Notes under the pieces: model-generated | What the model was told of the DNA's origin: nothing | Databases searched by the model: none | The model's input: only the letters and a program-made list of their open reading frames with translations | Part shown: positions 1 through 15,065 of the stretch, one piece after another | How positions within the stretch are numbered: the stretch's first letter is position 1 | How the letters are laid out: each line of letters starts with the position of its first letter | Made by a program: the position numbers and the translations under genes | NCBI RefSeq assembly: GCF_000189635.1 | Contig: NW_002476335.1 | Span: 186,001 to 250,000, forward strand | Reading direction: 5' to 3' | Origin: Tetrahymena thermophila SB210 | Lineage: Eukaryota > Ciliophora > Oligohymenophorea > Hymenostomatida > Tetrahymenidae | Length of the DNA stretch: 64,000 bases

Positions 1-342
1 AATAATTATTTTTGTCAAACAATATTTACTTAATTATTATAAAATCATTTAGATGCCAAAATAAGTATTTACCATGCATTTTAAAAAGTGAAATAAATTT
101 AAAAATATATCTTTGTAATAGTTTATGCCTTGATAATATAATTTATTCTAAATAAGAGCTTTCTACATTTATTTATATGACATCCAATAAAAATGTGTTA
201 AATATTTTATATAGAACATACTTTAATAATGATTTATAATTAAATTTTTATTTTATTTTAAATTAATCTTCTTTTAAATTTTTAACTTTATTTTAGAAAT
301 ATTTTTATTATTTTCATGTATTTATTTATTTATCTTTTCTGT
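1..342. other. intergenic, AT-rich 3' flank of the kinase gene
   Basis: Downstream (on the minus strand) of the protein kinase stop codon. It is almost pure A/T with TTTATTTA-type runs. I see no coding signal, RNA motif or repeat unit that I can name. It presumably holds the 3' UTR and polyadenylation region of the kinase transcript. Confidence 0.6.
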
Positions 343-3221
<2,879 letters not shown>

Positions 3222-3630
3222 TTTATTACTTTATCTATTTAATACTTGGCTATTATTAAACTGTTTTTAAAAAATACTTATTGATAGTTATATATCACTT
3301 TTTTACTTTTAATTTTCTTTTTAATTTTTAATTATCTAATTTATGTACTAAAGCTGCTTATGTTTTCATTCTGTTATACAGACAGACATAGAGACATACA
3401 ACACATGATATATTATTTCAAATAATTGAAAATAATAAATTAATGTAAATCTTTCAGTATTTGTTTTCAAATGTTGATTGTGTATAACACTAATAATATA
3501 ATTAAAAGTATACTAACAAAAAGAATAATTGTTTAATCTACTATTTAAAGCATTATAACTTAATTTATATTAATTAAATGCTAATTAAAAAAAGTAAAAG
3601 AATAATAAATTTTATTTTCTTTTTAATCTT
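3222..3630. promoter_or_regulatory. intergenic: promoter side of the CDPK gene, 3' flank of the dynamin gene
   Basis: About 400 bases between the minus-strand kinase start and the stop of the upstream minus-strand dynamin gene. Extremely AT-rich; no recognisable element beyond A/T tracts. It must contain both a polyadenylation region and the kinase promoter. Confidence 0.5.
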
Positions 3631-6600
3631 TCAAAATTTAGCATCAAGATCATTTAAGACATTTAGGCATGACCTAAGAAGAATCATTTGTGCTTTTGTT
3701 TCTTCTCTTTATTTGGCAATGTATGAGTTTTCAGCTAATAAATCATCAAATATATCTTCTTTGTATAAATTACTTACTAATTCTCTCTCAGCTATATTAA
3801 CACTCTAAAAATATTTTAAGAAAAATTCAATAACTTAAAATTAAATTTCATTTTTTTTAATTTTAACAATTAATTTTCTAAAAACAGAATTATATAGAAA
3901 TTCAAAAAAAAAATTATTTTGGGTGTTATTAGAAATTAGATTGAATAAATAAATTTTTTTAATACAAATATTAAATGAATTAAAAATAAGTGATATCTTT
4001 TTTAGTTAGTGTTATTAAATTGTAATTAAAAAATTTAAAAGAATTAGAATTATTAAATAAAAAAATTACTCTATTGACTAAGAAAGATACTATTGTTTTG
4101 GGAACAGAATCATTTATATTTTTTTTAACTATATTAAAGTATGAGACTATTAAATTTTTAATCATTTCTGCTTCACTCATTTCTCTTTTTGAAGGCTTAT
4201 CTTCAAGTCTTATATTTGTTGGTACCTTAATTTTATGTAAGTTTTTAAATTTTCAGTCAAAAATAAATATTACCTAGGGTAAATTTCCTTAGTATCCTTA
4301 ATTGATATTATTAATAGAATAATCATCATTATACGATTATGGTGCCATGAATTCTCTATATACTCTTCTTGTGTATCCTTTAGGGGAGTTTTAAGAATAA
4401 GAATCACTAAAATCTTTGCCTTAATTTTCCTTTTTTTTTTAAGTAAATTTTATATCAATGTATTGAACAGTTTATTTTACTTCAGCAAGCTTTTTCATGT
4501 TCATTATTTTTAACTTACTATCCAATAACTCTGTTTGTTTATTTTATTTAGAAGAGAAAGGGAGCCAAGACCAAAAACTACTATCTTAATCAGTAGGAGT
4601 TGATTAAGAAGTTGCTTATACGTTTTAAGATTGCTGTCTTTTCTAATTTCTTTCTATTCCTCCAATAGCTTGTGATTTATTTGAAATGACTGATTTGGCA
4701 TCAGAGTCTGTTTCTTAGCCCCTTTCATTTTTATTAGCATATTAAGCTGCTTGAGGCTTTTACTAATTCCTTTTTTATTCTTCTTCTTTGCACATTTATT
4801 CTGATTAATTTTAAACTAATTCAATTCCTTTTTATAATATTTAACTACGTTAGCTTTTCAATAAAAATATAATTATGCTTACCTCCTATAAAATCTGGAT
4901 GATTAGTATTTATATATCCTAATTCTACTTCAATTAAATTTTTTATCATTTGGTCAGTGGGCTTCAAAGATCTTTTTTAAAGTAAATAAATATAAATTAT
5001 AAATAAGTTTTTTGTAAAAAAAAATTTAAAAAGAATGATACAAAAAATATATTTTTTTTTTAATTTAAGCAAACATATTAAATTATTTAGCTTTACCTTT
5101 CTAAAACATCTTCCATGACTTAGAATATACGATTGTTAAAATTATCAAAGCGCTATATTTCTGGAACATTAATTAAATTTATGATTCTACGGAGTTCTTC
5201 GTATACGAGGTGAGAGCATTGAATTGATGGATTTAGTAAACGAGAAATTTGTTACTTGACTAAATTTTCGAAAGCTCCTTCAGCCACAAATAAAGATTGT
5301 CTCAAACCATCAGCGTTTTTAATAGCAGTTCTAATATCTTCATCTTTGAGAATGTCAAAAGGATTTAATTCTGTTATAGACTTTCTGAATATATTATTGA
5401 ATATATATTGAATTCTAGAACCTCCTTAAAGTTCATCATTGTTTGTTTAAATGTAATGTCCTTCTATTTTATCATATTAAATAAGTTTTAGCTATTACTA
5501 ACAAGCTTAATCAAGCTATTAATAAATACTCAATAAGAAGATAAAATAAGAATGTAATTATTACATATGAGTGAATTATATGATTTGGTAAATTGAGAGA
5601 TGAGTCTGAGAACAAAAATACCTCTATCTTTTTTATCCTCAAGAGAAGAATAGTCACCATATTGTTTAAGATCGTTTTCTCTATCGTTGAGCATTTAAAC
5701 TATATTTTCGCGTATATTTGGCAGTGTCTTTTTTATATGGTTCATCAAACTCAAATTTAGTAATTTTATGAGGTAAGGTATACCCATCTTATTGGAAACA
5801 CGCTTATAGATAGAATGATTTTCAAAATAAGCTTTTTCATCTGCAATTTATTCCTTAATAGATTTTATTTTAATGTCTTTCTAGCCTCTCATGATTACAC
5901 CCACGTAACCTGTTAAATATTTGAATTATATTATGGCTTGTCTTTAAAACTAATTGTGTACCTAATTTTAGAGGATATGTTTTATTTTGTAAATCATTAA
6001 GGACATCAGCTCCTTCATCAATTAGATCAAGCTATGTGATAACTCCTATAGTTCTATTACCTTATGGATCGATTTTTCTTGATAATTTCAAACTTTCTGA
6101 ATTAGCAAGATCATCGGAACCTTTAGAAACGGCCATAATAATGCTATTTGGATTTTTAATGTATGGCTCAATTAAATTAAGAATTTGCTACTCAATGTCC
6201 TATGGCTAATCTCCTACTGGATTCTATTTTTAAATTATAATTTAATTTTAAAATAGTATTTGCAAATTCTTTTATTTAAGGTCTACTTTTTCTAAATTGC
6301 TATTTTTACAATATTATGGTTCAAAAAAAAACGAATAGAATTTTTGAATTGATCTAAAATAAATTTTTAAAGCCTATTTTAATTTAACTTTTAATTACCT
6401 TAGTCATGCCAGGAAGATCTACCAATATTAAATCAACAACATTTTTGGAATAGAATTTTAGACGTAGTGGGACATTTGAAATTGCTTTGTTTTTTCCAGC
6501 TATTTTTTCAGTATCTTCATCAATCATTTTACGAACCTAATCCATATCTGTAATTTTTTCTCCTCTTCTTTCACTAAATTCGACATAGTCTTATTCTGCA

Positions 6601-6874
6601 TTTTGTTGATTTTTAAGTTATATTTCTATTGGTCTTCTTGTGACTATTCCTTTACCTCTTGGAAGTATCTCCTAACCAACGATACTTTCAAGAAGAGAAC
6701 TCTTACCTGTTGATTGAGATCCAATAACTACTATCTAAGGAAGTCTCAATTAATTACTGAGCTACGATTTACTTAACACATCCTAAAAGTAAGAAAGTAC
6801 TTCTTAATAAACATTAGCTAGATAAATAATTCGTTTACATGAATTTCATTGATCAAAGGTATGAGTTTATCCAT
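3631..6874 (-). CDS. dynamin-related GTPase (DRP)
   Basis: Large membrane-remodelling GTPase. The first exon MDKLIPLINEIH splices to DVLSKSQLSNQ...LRLPQIVVIG, matching the dynamin N-terminus. G1 is GSQSTGKSS (about 6700-6730), switch/G3 is VDLILVDLPGMTKV (about 6405-6445), then an intron. The G4 region reads GVITQLDLIDEG where most dynamins have TKLD; the odd Gln codon is TAG at 6034-6032. The stalk carries NLIEVELGYINTNHPDF (about 4890-4950). A low-complexity Gln/Asn/Ser stretch (about 4300-4800) replaces any clear PH domain. The C-terminal GTPase effector domain is visible as ELVSNLYKEDIFDDLLAE and IAKQREETKAQM, ending at TGA 3631-3633. Ciliates have several DRPs, some nuclear-envelope or endocytic; which one this is cannot be told by eye. 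Exon borders are partly approximate. Confidence 0.92.
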
Positions 6875-7591
6875 GGCTGCCTTTATTTGAAATTTCTTTT
6901 TTTTACTTTTTTTGGTTGCTTGAAATTAACCTTATTTTACTATTTATTTAGATTTTTGAGTAAATTCAATCAAATTTCTAATAAAATAAGTTCAAAAATT
7001 ATTTCTAAATCTCAATTTAAAAATTCAACTGAGCAAAAGCAGAAAGCAAGACATGTGCGTAAAATTTTTTTTTTGATAAATTTTAGGAAATTCTAAAATG
7101 TTCTCTAAATTCATATATTCTATTTTATGAGAATAGACTCTATTACTGCATTTTTATAAAGAGTTAATTTTTATTAGGAAAAACAGTAATCGAAATTCTT
7201 CTCTATTTGAAACTGTGCCCTATCAGGAAAAAATTTAATGTTTTCTAAACTCTAATATTCAAATGAAAATAATACTCAAGCTATTTTAATCAATACTAAA
7301 AAAAAGATTTGCATTTACATAATTATATTCAATCTGATAGTTTATTTGTGAAAATATATAGAAAGATATATGTATATATAAATATGTATAAATTGTTATG
7401 AGTAATCGATATTATAATTAGCCATAAAAAAAGTAATACATTTTTAGAAAATAGACCATACATTTTAAAAGTATTTCTCTACCAATAAAATAACTATTTA
7501 TAGATTAAGTTCTTTATTATTAAAATTTATTAGAATTATTTAGTTTATTTTCATGAAATCAATCAATAATCCAATTTAGCATGATAAATGA
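6875..7591. promoter_or_regulatory. intergenic: dynamin promoter side and V-ATPase 3' flank
   Basis: About 720 bases of AT-rich DNA between two minus-strand genes. A slightly less AT-rich stretch at 7020-7060 lies just upstream of the dynamin start. I see no further gene, repeat or RNA motif. Confidence 0.5.
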
Positions 7592-9143
7592 TCACTTTGT
7601 AGGGAAAGAAACATCACCACATTAGATAATACCTACAATAACACCGAAAAGACCGAGAGCGCTTCCAAAAATTTCAATAACCAAAATTTTAACGAAGGTT
7701 TCAGCTTATTGAGCATGAGAAATAGCACAACCACTACCAGTAATACCGACACAAATACTTTTTAATAAAATATTTTAGAATTAATTATTGAGATTTCAAG
7801 TAAAAAATAAATAAATCTCTATGTTAAATATTTTAATTTAGATAGATGCTTTAAGCAACTTAAAATGAGTGTCCTTAACTCGAATATTAATTAATTAATT
7901 TTTTTTTTATTTAGCTCTTTTGAAGCTAAAGACTTTTAGTCAAAAAAAATTAATTAATTTTTGTTTGCTTATTTGTTAAATTCGAATCTGAGTTAGTTGT
8001 TTTAGTTAATGTGTAAAATAATTTTAAAAACTAAGTTAATCAATTTATAAAGTAATTTTAATAGTAAATTATTTACCCACAAACAAAGTTAGAGATACCT
8101 ACAGAGATACCAGTCCAGAAAATAGCATAGCCTGAATATTGGATCAAGAATATTTAATTATCATTAGGAATACCACCTGTAAAATTGGCCATTTTACCTT
8201 ACATAATAATGGCCATAATTACACCATAAATAGCAACGGCTTCACAGAAAATGATACTTTTTTGAATAAATAAATGATTAATAAATTTTTAGAGTAAACT
8301 TTTTATATTTCAATTCAGAAATTGTAAAGATATTTTCATAATGAAAAGCTTAAAAAAGTGATTGGGAAGCAAATCTAAAAATTTCAAGCTTCTTTATTAG
8401 CAAAGATTTTATTATTTTTATTTTATTTGATGAATTTTTGTGCATTAGACAAAACACTGCTTTATTTGTGAAGTTCAATAAAACTATGTGTTGATGTATA
8501 ACTTCTAAAATTTGTTCGATACACTTACTATTTGAAGCACATCACTATTCAATATCTCAATCCATATATTATTTATTTATTTATCTTTGTTAAATTATAC
8601 ATTGTTAATAAAATTTTTCTCAACATTTAAAATTTGTAATAGTGCTATCTGCCATTCACCCTTTCTAAAAGCCTTTCTAAATAAACATTTCAATTTTAAT
8701 TAAAATACCTGATCAAATTCTTAGATCTAATACTTGGAGCCTTGACTGAAGCACCCAAAAGAGAAGCACCAGTAATGAAAATACCCCTAATTTATATAAA
8801 TAAAATTTTTTAAATTTTTATTGCTGCTATTTATGTTGTTTAGCTAAAATATCTAAAAAGATGTTAATTTTATTCTCTTTTGTATGATAACAGCATTTTC
8901 TTCTCTGTTAATTGCTATTTTTATGCAGATTGAAAGAATTTAATGTGCATTTATATATGTTTCTATTTGTTTTTAGCTTGATGTTTTAATAACTAACGAA
9001 TTATTAAGAAACGAAATCACATACCAGGCAGCACCTGCAATGGAGGTACCAAGAGCTAAACCAATACCTAAGTAAGCCCATGAATAACCACTAATGGAAG
9101 CGAATAAATCGTTCCAATTATCTTAAAATTAGTAATCAGCCAT
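7592..9143 (-). CDS. V-type ATPase proteolipid subunit c'' (VMA16/ATP6V0B-like)
   Basis: Membrane rotor subunit of the proton-pumping vacuolar ATPase. Four exons: 9143-9025, 8786-8709, 8256-8077 and 7757-7592; they sum to 543 bases, giving 180 residues in one frame, which strongly supports the model. The protein is a string of four hydrophobic helices. GIFITGASLLGASVKAP and SIIFCEAVAIYGVIMAII fit c'' rather than c (c'' homologues have KAPRI(K/R)(T/S)KNL then IIFCEAVAIYG); Glu of FCEAVAIYG is the expected proton-carrying carboxylate. Later come NFVCGICVGITGSGCAISHA and EIFGSALGLFGVIVGI. One deviation: KAPSIRSKN has Ser where Arg is usual. The last three residues before TGA are PTK. Introns are 238, 452 and 319 bases, long for a short gene. 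Acts in contractile vacuole and endolysosomal membranes in ciliates (family knowledge). Confidence 0.95.
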
Positions 9144-10548
9144 GATATTATTTTTTTTTCTTTTTCTTTTTAGATTAAATTGATTGATGATATTTTTCTT
9201 GTAAATTATTTGTTTTTAATTTAATTTGCTTCCTACTATTATTTTTTTATTTATGTATAATTATGAGAATAAAAGAAAATAACAATATAAAATGATGAAT
9301 GATGAATGATAGCAATCAAAACAAGCACAGATTATTTTTTTATTAATTTATTTATTATCTATCTTTCTATTATTCTTGTCATTTCAATCCTCTTTTACAT
9401 AATTCATTTACTCAGCCTTAATTCATTGATACACTCCATTCCTTCCTTTTCAAATATGGCTTTATTTATTAAATATTTTTTCTTTCCTTATTTTTATTTT
9501 TTGTTAGTATTTAGTCAAAAAAATTTTTTTTTTTTTTGTATTAAATGAGTTTGTTTGTTTGTTTTATTTTAATTGTAATTCGTTTCCTTATTATTTTGAA
9601 TTTGCAAAAAGACTATATATGACTTTTTTCAACATTCATTTCATTCATTCAATATTTTATCTTTTTCTAATATACCCTATTTATTTCATTTAATTAAGCT
9701 TATTTCTGACTTTATTATAATTAATTATCTATTCTTCCCATAATTTATGATTTATTATCAATTTTATAAAATTATAACTAAAAAATTGAAATATATTTCT
9801 GTTTAATTCAAATATTTTATTTAAAAAGTCTCAGTTTTAATTTATTTTATTCTAATTTTATTATATTTATTTATCAAAAGAATCCTTTGCAAAATTAACT
9901 AATTTGACTAATTTCATAGATTTAATATTTTAATCAAAAAATTTTAATTAGATCAATAAAAATTAATTAAAGTAGCTAAAAAAAACCTATTTAAAAGTTT
10001 TACTGATTCTAATTAAATTAAAAAAAATAAATTATCAAAATATATAAAATGATTTTATGAGAAATAATAAAAAATATTTTTAATTTTATATTAATTTTAA
10101 ATAAATTAGTTAATATCAAACAGTTTAAATTAAAAATATCCAAATAAATTATTCAAAGATATATCTTCATTGATTGAATAAGTTCCTTGCTATAATTAAT
10201 TCAATAAAAAATTTATTTAGTTTTCTTTTTGATTTTATTTGAGATATTTATTTCTATGAAATGATTGATCGTTCTCCTTAATATTTATATGTTTTAATGC
10301 ATGCCTTTTACAATGAAATACACACATATAAAGGTCAATTAATTTAATGCATTCATTATTAGTAATGCAACAGAGAAAAAGCAAATAAAAGAGGAGATTG
10401 ATAAGCAAAGAAGAAAGGAAAATAATCTAAAGAAAAAATTAATTCATAAGAAAAGTGAAGAAGAAAAGTAATATAATTAAAAAGATATATATCATAATAA
10501 TAAATATATTGATTTGATAAATATAAGTATAAACTAAATCAATCAGAA
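9144..10548. promoter_or_regulatory. divergent intergenic region between V-ATPase c'' and the CHCH-like gene
   Basis: About 1.4 kb that must hold promoters for both flanking genes. Mostly long T-rich then A-rich blocks. A purine-rich stretch at 10375-10450 (AGAG/GAAG rich) directly precedes the plus-strand gene and is probably its 5' leader; an ATG at about 10365 opens a short basic frame there, which I regard as leader sequence. No other gene is evident. Confidence 0.45.
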
Positions 10549-11317
10549 ATGGAAGTTAAATATAGAGGACCTAGCGATGACAAGTAGGGATTTTAAAATG
10601 AATATAATTCATAGATACGCATAAGCAGTTGTATTAGAGGTACCCATTAAATATTATGGGATCCTAAAGAATTTTACTAGAGTAAAATAACATTTTAAAA
10701 AATCTGAGATTGCTTTTACTCATAGATTGTTTTAGTATCCATTTATATCAGTTTAATTTAGAGTAATACTTTAAGCAAAAATATTAAAATTATGTCAAAG
10801 AAATTCAATTTCTTAATTAGTTGCCTCGTTATACAACTGCTAGTATCTGTATCTGCCATACAAAATATTCAACTCTTTTTGTTTATTAATTAATAATAGG
10901 CTTGAATGCGAATTTTTAGAAAATAACCTTTTGAGCTGTCTTAGAGAAAAATCTGTTCAAGATAATGTAGCTAAAATGACTTGCAGACCTGAATTCGTAA
11001 AATAATTAACACATTTATTTCTACTTAGTTAAGAGAAAAACAATAAAAATTTTTAAAAAGTGAAATAAAAATAATTAAAACAATAAATGAATATTCTCAG
11101 TATTTAGATTTCTCGTTTTATAACTCACTAACTAGTAGATTTTCATTTAAGCAATATTTATCTTTTTAAATAAACTAAATAGCTTGTTTGGTTCTTCTTA
11201 GAATGCCCCACCAAGGCTGCCGTCTATCACGATCCTAAGGGACTTAGAAATATTTTTATCCAAGACAAGATTAAATAAAAGGGTAGTGATGATGGTGTTC
11301 TTTCTAAGGATGATTGA
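10549..11317 (+). CDS. small twin-cysteine (CHCH-like) protein
   Basis: Three exons, 10549-10583, 10900-10996 and 11183-11317, join in one frame to give 88 residues. Four cysteines at 15, 25, 40 and 52 form CX9C followed by CX11C, in CEFLENNLLSC and CRPEFLVWFFLEC. This is the layout of coiled-coil-helix-coiled-coil-helix proteins, which are usually imported into the mitochondrial intermembrane space and oxidised there; many are respiratory complex subunits or assembly factors. The second spacing is 11 rather than the usual 9. N-terminus MEVKYRGPSDDK has no clear presequence, which fits that class. The charged tail ends GVLSKDD. The exon joins were chosen because they preserve frame and cysteine spacing; retaining the first intron would give a different protein ending at a TGA near 10710. 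Specific family member not identified. Confidence 0.7.
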
Positions 11318-13004
11318 GTGAGTCTGCTGAGTTTAAAAATCAAAAAACCAAATCATTTATTACGATAAGAGTCAAATCAAATAATAATAGCAACTGAGAA
11401 AAGATATTTATAAAATAGATTATGCAAATTATTTATCAGAATTAATAATTACAGTGGAGATATTCCAAACAAATTGCTACCAAAAGTTTTAAAAATCTAT
11501 TTTTATACTAAAAATTCTATCATTAGCTATTATTTATATACTTGCATTCTTTGTTAGTTAATTGATTTAATTCTATTTCAAAAAAATATGTTTATCTTTA
11601 ACTATTATCAACTAATCTTTAAATAAAAATATATAATTTGCACAAAAAATATATTTAAAAAGTAGCTATCATTTTACAAAAATAGTCATAGATATTATAT
11701 TGATAAGAAAATCAATATTTGGATGTAAAAAATTAACATTGCAAATAAAAATTAAATTATTTTATGATAGTTAAAATCTACATTAAAATAAATTAGAAAT
11801 TATTTAACTCATTTTACTTTTTATTTTTATTTATGAAAAAATGGGAAGCTTTGTTTAAAACCGAAAAGAGGATTTTAATTTTAATTCATTTACTTAAATA
11901 TAAAATCACTGATTTTTATATTTTTATAAAAGCAATTTCTATTTTTTAATAATAAAACACTAATTCAACTTATCCTTAATTATTAATACTTAATATAGGA
12001 TATAAAAAATATAAATTAAAAGATTAATAGATTATTTTAATTATTTGAAATAAAATAAAAAGATAATTTTCATTCTGAATCATTTTTTTTTTGAGATTCA
12101 ATTATTTAAAATAAATAATTAAAAGTTTTAATTTGACCTTGAATAATTATTGATTAGTTTGCTTTTAAATAAAAATCAAATTAAATAATGCCTTATCTTT
12201 AATTTGAATAAAACCAACTATATGTTCTTATATCTAATTCCAATAATCAAGAAATAAGATTTTTGTAAATTTTTAATCTTTACAATTAAAATATTTATTT
12301 TTTAATAATACAACAGAAAACTTTGAATCCCAATTTTAAGAAAAATATAAATATTTTAAGTAAGTAATTGATTTTAATTTAATCTTAAAGAATAATTGAA
12401 TAGCTTATTTTATGTAAAGTATCTTAAGATATTTATATTAGCTTTACCTTAAATTTGAATCAAATCAGCTATAATTCTTAGTATTGAGTATTTCTTTTTC
12501 AAAAAAATAAATTTTGAATATATATTTAGCTTTTCAAAGTTAATAAATAATTCACCAATAAAATAAATATTATCATAAAAATCATACTTTTGTAGTTTTT
12601 TTTTTAAATCAACTTTCTAGATTTTTATTGCATAAAGCTTTTTACTTTTTTTATTTGTAAAAATAGTATCGATTAGATTCATTTGTAGATTTTAGGATTG
12701 GCTATTAATTATTTTGAATTTGATTATTTTTTTAAATTATCAAATCTTTGTTAAATATTTATTTTAGTAATTGTTGTAACTTTAAAGTTAAATGAGCGAA
12801 AAAGCCTAATTCTGTCATAATGCTTTAATTGATTAAATAGATTAATGGTAAAAATCTCTTGAGTAAGATTTATAAATAATGAAATAAATAAAAGAGCTTG
12901 TAATTTCAAATGGTGTGCATTTAATTCTTATATTAATTTTTATAATATAATTAAAAAACAAATGAAATATTATTTTTTAAAAATTAAATGTAGAGGATTA
13001 ACCC
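11318..13004. other. intergenic, very AT-rich
   Basis: About 1.7 kb with no convincing coding. Two loosely similar blocks (around 12190-12260 and 12440-12520) share a TTTGAAT.AAA.CA.CTATA pattern followed by TTCTTA; they may be degenerate repeats or chance in this composition. Just before the next start codon lies a stretch resembling the start of the preceding gene (see findings). Confidence 0.4.
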
Positions 13005-14727
13005 ATGACAGATAGGATTTGGGTAAATAAGAATGTAACGAAGGTTATTGAAGAGATTTAAAATGAATTATAGAGTTATAAAAATGAAAGAATTCAAGTA
13101 ATACATAATTTTTTCTTGGTAATTAAAGTGCATTTTAGATAAATCATTTTTTATTATTACTAGTCAACAAAAAACAAAGTAGAGTTTCTATCTATAATTA
13201 AGAAATATGAGTTTCTTTAGGCAAATTTTTAGTAGATAAATAAAGATATTAGATCTGTAAAATTTATTTTCATTTATTTTTACTATTAATTCTTTGCTTT
13301 AAACTATGCAGATTTATTCGTACTCTTAGGACTATCACAAGCTGAAAGATGAATAAACCAAATAGTAGTTAAATAATTAATATCTCTCTATAAAAAAAAA
13401 TATTTAAGAAAACGAAAGATTTAATGATTAAAAATATGATAACAATTTGAAAAACTGGAAGTCTGAATAGCTAAATTAGAAGTATCAGTTTGAATAGGAA
13501 GATAATTTTAGATAGGAAGAAGAGGAGGAGGAATAGAGATAGTTATAAGGCAAATAGCCTTAAAGCAATGTCTCTTTTCTGAATGATACATTTAATTCTA
13601 TTTAAAACAGACAAATTTCATAGCAATAAATTGAGGATTTAAAACAAAAGTCGTTGAAGTAAATATCTACAAAATCTATAAATCAAATTTAACAACCTAG
13701 CAAGTCGATTCTTAAAGAAAGAAAAATGATCGATTTTGCAGAAAATATCAAGAGTGAGTGGTTTGGAGATTTATAAAAAGCGTACAACTTGGCTAATCAA
13801 AATGCAGAAAATTTAAAAAATTGCTCTGTTAAAACATGTCAGACAGCTAAATTTGCTCAAAAAGGAACACAAAATTTGTCTTAAGCTTTTAGTAGGTCTA
13901 AAACTCCTAAGCATAAAAGAAGTTTTAGTTAAAATTTAAACAACTTAGAAAAATAAAGTTTAATTAATTAGAAATCATAGTTAAATTATTCTTTCAGGTA
14001 AAAGTAAGAAGAAAATGCTAGTGCTTTATACATTTTAAAAAGAGAAGTTTAAAGGATAAAGGAATTAGTATAGGAATAAATTAACCATTACGATGGGCAC
14101 ACTCATAATAATATTGGTAACTTACTTATATTTCATATAGATTTATTTATGGAGAAATTTTAATGAAACAATAGATGAAGAGATTAAAAAATATAAATTA
14201 GAAAATACACTGATGAAAACTTAATGCTAAATTCTTAAGGATGAAAACTAAGAATTATTAGTTGAATTTTAAAAAACAAGTAAATTAATTTAAAAAAATT
14301 TTTTTAATTAAAATTTTATTTTAAATTATCAAAGAAAAAATTTTAGAAGACCAAATTATGTTAAGTAAAGAACTTTAAGATAAGTTGATAGAGTAATAAA
14401 GTTAAAGGTTTTACTAGTAATAATCCTAGGACTAATATGAATTTTAAAATCAAAAAAAGAGTTCTGATGAGAACAAAAATGGATAATTCATAAGTTAATA
14501 CACAGATTAAGATAAAAATACAAAATCAATTAACAATTTTATAAACTAGTAAATAACAGATAACTTAAATGAAGAAATGTAAGATTTATCTTAAATAATT
14601 AAATTCATACTTTATTTATCAAATAATTATTATATTTATTTTTTGCTAAAGGTTGTCAAGCTGGGTAAAAAAAAGAGTATAAAATTCTAATGGTAAGTAT
14701 AACTTAGAAAGTATTTCAGATTATTGA
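13005..14727 (+). CDS. coiled-coil protein, function unknown
   Basis: Six exons (13005-13097, 13164-13256, 13312-14116, 14175-14279, 14335-14578, 14652-14727) add up to 1416 bases, 471 residues plus TGA, with all phases consistent. The start MTDRIWVNKN follows an in-frame block to any earlier ATG. The product is rich in Gln, Asn, Lys and Glu and has predicted coiled-coil stretches: residues 10-120, and ALYILKREVQRIKELV onward through KYKLENTLMKTQCQILKDEN. A middle segment (about residues 170-260) is Ser/Lys rich and includes KSILKERKMIDFAENIKSEW. No enzymatic motif is visible. I do not recognise a family; a cytoskeletal or basal-body role would be a guess. Confidence 0.72.
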
Positions 14728-15065
14728 GTCTTTTTTAGCTAAAGAAGAATTAATTTAATTAACTTATTTAAAATTAATTATTAGTTGAATACATATTTAC
14801 ATTTAATGAATACAATTTTTTACTTTTTAGAATATTACTTTATATAATTTTTTTAAAAATAATTTAAAATGATCTCAAAAATTTATTTTACTTATAAAAT
14901 GTTTTGAATTGTTTTTGTTTGTTTATTTTTTTATTTATTTATTTATGTATTTGATTTCTGAAATCAAAAGAACACTGTCTGATAATAATCTTTATTTAAA
15001 TTTCTTTGCTTAATTATTTTTAATAAGCATATAACTCATTATTTTTCATACGTACATTAATTTCT
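14728..15065. other. convergent intergenic spacer
   Basis: 338 bases between two convergent genes. Contains a TTTG/TTTA-type microsatellite-like run around 14905-14955. Presumably two 3' UTRs; nothing else seen. Confidence 0.5.

Noticed and set aside
3578-3808. 76-codon plus-strand frame
   Set aside because: Antisense to the GTPase effector domain of the dynamin gene.
6839-7096. 85-codon plus-strand frame
   Set aside because: Overlaps the first exon and promoter of the minus-strand dynamin gene; low-complexity Phe/Lys/Ser composition with no motif.
9306-9548. 80-codon hydrophobic plus-strand frame in the V-ATPase/CHCH spacer
   Set aside because: T-rich DNA yields Phe/Ile/Leu-rich frames by default; no start context, splice partner or conserved motif.
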